From: Acidobacteriaceae bacterium
Lineage (GTDB): Bacteria > Acidobacteriota > Terriglobia > Terriglobales > Acidobacteriaceae
Direction: 5' to 3'
Length of the DNA stretch: 64,000 bases
Assembly (NCBI GenBank): GCA_003134655.1
Contig: PLBY01000155.1
Span: forward strand, 74,358-138,357
Made by a program: the position numbers and the translations under genes. Position 1 is the first letter of the stretch. Each line of letters opens with the position of its first letter. Shown one piece after another: positions 61,018 through 64,000 of this stretch. Below the pieces are notes generated by a model. It had not been told where the DNA came from. It searched no databases and saw nothing but the letters and a program-made list of their open reading frames with translations.

Positions 61018-61554
61018 ATGGAAATCCTTCATTCCACGACGTTTAAATCTCCGGTCGGGCCCTTGTTCCTGGCGGCGTCCGACCGCGGTCTGGGGGCGCT
61101 GGAGTTTGACGCGCGGCTGCCGGGGCAGCAGACGATTCGTCCCAACCCGCGCGATCTGCGGGCCGAGACGAAATCCGTCCGCTTCGAGGATTCTGCCAGC
61201 GGGTTGCGTCCTTATGTGCGTGAGCTTGAGGAATATTTTGCGGGCAAGAGGCGCGAGTTCAACTTCGCCCTCGATCTTCGCGGCACGGACTTTCAACTCG
61301 CGTGCTGGCGCGCCCTGCTGGCGATTCCCTATGGTGAAACGCGCTCTTACGGCGATATTGCCCGCGCCGTCGGCAGGCCTCAGGGGTTTCGCGCAGTCGG
61401 GATGACGAACAATCGCAATCCGGTGGCGATCGTTGTCCCCTGCCATCGCGTGATCGCGTCCGATGGCACACTGTGCGGCTACGGCGGAGGCCTCGACGTG
61501 AAGCGAAAGCTGCTGGAACTGGAAGGCGCGCTGAGCGGGACGCTGGCGGCTTAG
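61018..61554 (+). CDS. ogt: Methylated-DNA--protein-cysteine methyltransferase
   Basis: Repairs O6-alkylguanine by transfer to its own Cys142 in IVVPCHRVI. GTDFQLACWRALLAIPYGET, SYGDIARAVGRPQGFRAVG and the C-terminal GYGGGLDVKRKLLELEG are standard. The start ATG 61018 gives 178 aa; the earlier ATG at 60961 is unsupported. Confidence 0.96.
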   Translation: MEILHSTTFKSPVGPLFLAASDRGLGALEFDARLPGQQTIRPNPRDLRAETKSVRFEDSASGLRPYVRELEEYFAGKRREFNFALDLRGTDFQLACWRALLAIPYGETRSYGDIARAVGRPQGFRAVGMTNNRNPVAIVVPCHRVIASDGTLCGYGGGLDVKRKLLELEGALSGTLAA

Positions 61555-61567
61555 CGATCCAATTCCC

Positions 61568-61646
61568 TGATTATTGATTGATGATTGTTGATTGAAAAGC
61601 AAGAGCGGATTTTCAATCATCAATCAACAATCATCAGTCATCAATT
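61568..61646. repeat. Heptamer hairpin, GATTGTT family, at a gene start
   Basis: GATTATT, GATTGAT, GATTGTT, GATTGAA on the left, CAATCATCAATCAACAATCA on the right, then the permease start. A frame from TTG 61592 would translate the right arm. Confidence 0.75.
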
Positions 61647-61651
61647 CTCCA

Positions 61652-62974
61652 TTGACCACGAACGGCAAATCCTCCACGCTGCGCAAGGCCGGCCTCTTCT
61701 ATCTCGTCTTCGTCATGTTCTCCTACACGACGGGCGGACCCTTCGGACTCGAGGACATGGTCACCACCTCGGGCCCGGGGATGACGCTGATCTATCTGCT
61801 GGTCCTGCCATTTTTCTGGTGCATCCCCGTATCGCTGGTGTCGGCGGAGTTGACCACCTGCATGCCCGTCGAGGGCGGCTTCTATCGCTGGACGCGCGTG
61901 GCCTTCGGCGATTTCTGGGGATTCCTTGCCGGCTGGTGGAACTGGACTGCATCCTTCCTTCTGGGCGGCGCCTATGCGGTCCTGTTCACCGATTATCTCG
62001 TGTACTACTTTCCGAAGATGACGTGGTGGGAGCACTACCTTGTCTCGGTCGCGCTCATCGTCGTGCTCACCTGGATTAATGTGCGTGGCATTGAGATGGT
62101 GGGCCAGGTCGCGACTGCCTTGGAAGTTTTCATTTTCATCCCGGTGGCGACGATGATCGTCATCGCTCTGTTGCACTGGCACCACAATCCGTTTCTGCCG
62201 TTGGTGCCTCCCCATCAGGCGACGTTCAAGGTTTTCGGCGTAGGGCTGGCGCTGGGGCTGTGGCTCTACTCGGGCTACGAACAGCTCTCAACCGTGGCCG
62301 AAGAAGTAGAGAACCCGCAGCGGTCCTATCCGCGGGCGTTGGCGGTGGTAGTGCCGCTCTCGATTGCCGCGTACTTCCTGCCGACCATTGCAGGACTCGC
62401 GTCGGCAGGCAACTGGGAAAAATGGCACACCGGATTCTTTTCAGACGCCGCCAGCATGATCGGTGGCCCGTGGCTCGGCACGTGGATGACGCTGGCTGCG
62501 ATGGTGGGCAACGTCGCGCTGCTGAATAGCACCGTGTTGACGACGACTCGCATGCCGTTCGCAATGGCGGAAGATGGATACCTCCCGCGAATCCTTACCC
62601 GCAAGCATCCGCGCTACGGGACGCCGTGGCTGGCGATCGTTGTGTCGGCCGTCATCTACGGGCTGTTAGCTTGGCAGAGCCTGGCCGAACTGATCTCGGT
62701 GTACATCTGGCTGCGTTCAGCGACGACAGTACTGACGGTGCTGTCGGCATGGAAACTGCGCCGCACGCAGCCGGAATTGAAGCGTTCGTTCACAATCCCC
62801 GGTGGCCGGATTGGTTTGCTCTACGTGGTGGGTGCGCCAGTAGTGATGGCTCTCGTTGCGCTGCTGGGCAGCGACCGATTCGGCCTGATCGGCGGTGCGA
62901 TCGCGATCGTGGTGGGGCCGATTGTGTACTTCGGACTGCGGCGAACTGTGAGACGAGATGGTCTGTCATCCTGA
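61652..62974 (+). CDS. APC-family amino acid/polyamine permease
   Basis: About twelve hydrophobic segments. SYTTGGPFGLEDMVTTSGPG and the segments ALGLWLYSGYEQLSTVAEEV and TTTRMPFAMAEDGYLP are typical of the APC superfamily. TTG 61652 is favoured because the 20 codons before it are translated heptamer repeat (SIINQQSSVIN). No regulator is adjacent. Substrate cannot be stated. Confidence 0.85.
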   Translation: MTTNGKSSTLRKAGLFYLVFVMFSYTTGGPFGLEDMVTTSGPGMTLIYLLVLPFFWCIPVSLVSAELTTCMPVEGGFYRWTRVAFGDFWGFLAGWWNWTASFLLGGAYAVLFTDYLVYYFPKMTWWEHYLVSVALIVVLTWINVRGIEMVGQVATALEVFIFIPVATMIVIALLHWHHNPFLPLVPPHQATFKVFGVGLALGLWLYSGYEQLSTVAEEVENPQRSYPRALAVVVPLSIAAYFLPTIAGLASAGNWEKWHTGFFSDAASMIGGPWLGTWMTLAAMVGNVALLNSTVLTTTRMPFAMAEDGYLPRILTRKHPRYGTPWLAIVVSAVIYGLLAWQSLAELISVYIWLRSATTVLTVLSAWKLRRTQPELKRSFTIPGGRIGLLYVVGAPVVMALVALLGSDRFGLIGGAIAIVVGPIVYFGLRRTVRRDGLSS

Positions 62975-63053
62975 GGTCCGCGTTCTCTGCGGGCCGGAGG
63001 ATCTATGCAATCTGCGGCGCCTGCACGGGTCCTTCGCTTTGCTCAGGATGACA
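62963..63053. repeat. Paired family E element
   Basis: TGTCATCCTGAGG near the left and GTCCTTCG...CTCAGGATGACA at the right are inverted copies of one core. It occupies the gap between convergent genes and overlaps the last codons of the permease gene. Confidence 0.65.
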
Positions 63054-63089
63054 CGTTCCGCTTGGACATGAGGGATATCGCTCCTCGAG

Positions 63090-64000
63090 CTAGCTCACCC
63101 AATCCAGAAACCTGTACCACGCCCCCGCGAACGGCAGGAACCACGGCTTCCCGTTGTACATCCCGAGCGGCGCGCCCGGGAACGGAATCCCGACGAACGG
63201 ATTCTCCGGCTTATCTCCCGCCATGAGTTCCGCAATTTTCTGACCCTGGTACGTCGCCATCGCGACGCCGTGTCCCGCGTACCCCACCGCGTAGTACATG
63301 CCGTCCATCTGGCCGGCGTGGGGCATAATGTCGAACGCGAAATCAAGCGTGCCACCCCAGACGTGGTCGATCTTGGCGTCGCTGAGTTGCGGATAGACGT
63401 CGATCATGCCGCGGCGCAGAATGCCGGCGCTCTGGCGGACGGTCTGGTCGGTCTCAGGGAAGAACGCGGCGCGGCCGCCGAACAGCATGCGGCGGTCCGG
63501 GGTGAGCCGGTAGTAGTACAGAAAGTTCTTCGAGTCATAGATCATGCGGTTGCGCGGGCTGAGGTCGCGCGCCAGCGCTTCAGGAAGAACTTCGGTGGTA
63601 ATGATGAACGATCCGATGGGGATCAGCTTTTTCTGAAGAGAGGGCGTGGCCTTGCCCGTATACCCGCTGGTCCCGACGAAGACTTCGTGCGCCCACAGCG
63701 GCCCGCGCGACGTTTGCACCTTCCATCCCGCCTCTCCCTGGCGCGAGTCGCGCTCGATGCTTTCCACCCGCGCGTGTTCGAATATCTCCGCTCCCGCCTT
63801 CACAGCGGCGCGAGCGAGTCCGGCGACATAGCGTGCCGGATTGCACCCCGCACTGACTTCATCCACTATGCCGCCGTAGTAGATGGTCGATCCGATCTCG
63901 GTACTCAATTCGTTCTTTGGGACTACCCTCAGCGTGTGTTGGAACTCCCGGGCGATGACTTCAGCTTGCCGGGCATAGTCGTCGAAGTGCTTCTGCTTAC
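63090..64000 (-). CDS. FAD-dependent amine/amino acid oxidoreductase, N-terminus outside the window
   Basis: DAO-fold protein like gamma-glutamylputrescine or sarcosine oxidases. YYGGIVDEVSAGCNPARYVAG, VFVGTSGYTGK, FLYYYRLTPDRRMLFGGRAA and VGYAGHGVAMATYQGQ are typical. The frame stays open to the right edge (302 residues visible), so the FAD-binding N-terminus is missing. The TTG at 63908 is inside the gene and not its start. A PuuD-like hydrolase at 7683 could belong to the same putrescine pathway. Confidence 0.82.
   Translation of the reverse strand, partial: KQKHFDDYARQAEVIAREFQHTLRVVPKNELSTEIGSTIYYGGIVDEVSAGCNPARYVAGLARAAVKAGAEIFEHARVESIERDSRQGEAGWKVQTSRGPLWAHEVFVGTSGYTGKATPSLQKKLIPIGSFIITTEVLPEALARDLSPRNRMIYDSKNFLYYYRLTPDRRMLFGGRAAFFPETDQTVRQSAGILRRGMIDVYPQLSDAKIDHVWGGTLDFAFDIMPHAGQMDGMYYAVGYAGHGVAMATYQGQKIAELMAGDKPENPFVGIPFPGAPLGMYNGKPWFLPFAGAWYRFLDWVS

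Overview
The window looks like a chromosomal segment of an Acidobacteriota genome, probably class Terriglobia and near Koribacter-like lineages. The call rests on gene families and repeats, not on an rRNA. It carries winged-helix and Ser/Thr-kinase proteins fused to PD40 beta-propellers, an ADOP-type permease remnant, FecR/DUF6600 and DUF4097 envelope proteins, many TTG and GTG starts, and short palindromic repeats in almost every gap. No phage, transposase, CRISPR array or rRNA was seen. Most of the content is housekeeping. Both outermost genes are near window edges, and the right-hand one is cut.

Layout. 0.1-9.2 kb: CDP-alcohol phosphatidyltransferase with GtrA; a quinone-oxidoreductase-like enzyme; a YacL-type PIN/TRAM protein; GGCT; ispD-ispF; a secreted GH18 protein; and small enzymes. 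9.7-13.6 kb: a secreted protein divergent from a winged-helix/PD40 sensor, then a conserved hypothetical. 13.8-19.6 kb: ispE, tRNA-Gln, prs, rplY, pth, rpsF, rpsR, rplI, with a repeat in every gap. 21.3-25.5 kb: ECF sigma, zf-HC2/HEAT anti-sigma, DUF4097 and PDZ proteins, probably an envelope-stress module. 25.6-32.9 kb: GAF-GAF-GGDEF cyclase, a degenerate receiver, a frameshifted NTF2-like gene, recG, lipA, and a TauE/DUF1634 pair. 33-41.1 kb: MlaD/Mce protein, membrane spermidine-synthase-like protein, acpS, two DUF488 proteins around selA and a cytochrome c, then folP. 41.4-51.8 kb: a Pro/Asn-rich FecR/DUF6600 protein, dtd, acpP-fabF, PilZ and DUF374 proteins, thiL, and an M23 peptidase with a long leader. 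51.9-64 kb: two divergent Ser/Thr kinases, a HEAT-like protein, an ADOP remnant, DUF3592, a PQQ dehydrogenase with cytochrome domain, ogt, an APC permease and a truncated FAD oxidoreductase.

The most unusual signal is a set of short palindromic elements present both between genes and in frame inside conserved genes. ispE carries two elements that match intergenic copies in this same window; recG, selA, gtrA and thiL carry related ones. This resembles the Rickettsia palindromic elements in behaviour, not in sequence. A second layer is hairpins built from 7-bp units (three unrelated heptamer families), one of which supplies N-terminal codons of ispF. A third point is a pair of homologous PD40 sensor domains, both ending in [10 protein letters not shown] and both with a vicinal Cys pair, attached to a DNA-binding domain in one gene and to a protein kinase in the other.
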